Below are positions 5,101-5,182 of a stretch of 5,182 nucleotides of DNA, one piece after another. Numbering within the stretch: position 1 is the first letter of the stretch; each line of letters starts with the position of its first letter. Source of the DNA: Clostridia bacterium (GTDB lineage Bacteria > Bacillota > Clostridia > Oscillospirales > Acutalibacteraceae); contig JAFTCS010000216.1 in NCBI GenBank assembly GCA_017454565.1, forward strand, positions 1 to 5,182, read 5' to 3'. Made by a program: the position numbers and the translations under genes. The notes below the pieces were generated by a model, which was not told the origin of the DNA, searched no databases, and saw nothing but the letters and a program-made list of their open reading frames with translations.

Positions 5101-5182
5101 GCTCAAGCCTTTTCAAAGGCTTGCAGGGTCGAGGGGTGCGGGTCTCCGGCGGAGACCTCTGCGAAGCAGAAGCACCGACCGA
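5101..5182. repeat. Branched palindromic intergenic element, cut by the window end
   Basis: CAAGCCTT (5104-5111) pairs with AAGGCTTG (5116-5123). Next, GGTC (5127-5130) and GGTGC (5135-5139) can pair with GACC (5177-5180) and GCACC (5172-5176). These enclose two further hairpins: GGTCTCC (5141-5147) with GGAGACC (5151-5157), and TCTGC (5158-5162) with GCAGA (5166-5170). The result is a cloverleaf-like junction, not a simple terminator. From memory it resembles intergenic repeats of Ruminococcus-type genomes, but copy number cannot be seen from one window. No coding frame is supported here. Confidence 0.6.

Overview
The window reads as chromosomal DNA of moderate GC from a Gram-positive anaerobe of the Clostridia, most likely a Ruminococcus-like member of the Oscillospiraceae. 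This is inferred from strong AGGAGG-type ribosome binding sites, use of GTG and TTG starts, a small DUF1540-type Cys-rich protein, a Gph-like HAD phosphatase of the form common in Clostridia, and a hairpin-rich intergenic repeat at the right edge. No mobile-element gene, tRNA, rRNA or CRISPR array is visible.

Layout: (1) 1-286 is a non-coding, palindrome-rich flank that ends in an extended -10 promoter and a leader. (2) 287-1162 (+) encodes an exported, acidic Ser/Asp/Glu-rich protein with a tandem DESS repeat, anchored by one C-terminal membrane segment. (3) 1209-3350 (+) encodes Tex, a complete S1/RuvC-fold/HhH nucleic-acid-binding protein. (4) 3423-4073 (+) encodes a HAD phosphatase. (5) 4210-4374 (+) is a 54-aa, eight-cysteine DUF1540-type protein that starts at TTG and is easily missed. 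(6) 4414-4449 is a strong bidirectional terminator. (7) 4453-4962 (-) is a zinc-ribbon/DUF2007-like protein with a C-terminal membrane segment, driven by a perfect consensus promoter (4994-5022). (8) 5023-5182 is a non-coding flank with phased A-tracts and a branched palindromic repeat cut by the window end.

The first three genes may be read through together, with gaps of 46 and 72 bases and no visible terminator. Tex and the phosphatase look like housekeeping genes. The other three proteins are poorly characterised.

The most interesting signal is in the leaders of two otherwise unrelated genes (the acidic repeat protein and the DUF1540 protein). Both carry a 5-bp stem with a 4-base loop followed directly by the identical 11-mer GCTATTGTTGC and then the ribosome binding site. 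The stem sequences differ in ways that keep pairing, so this is a candidate structured RNA leader shared by two genes. It rests on only two copies and needs a genome-wide search.
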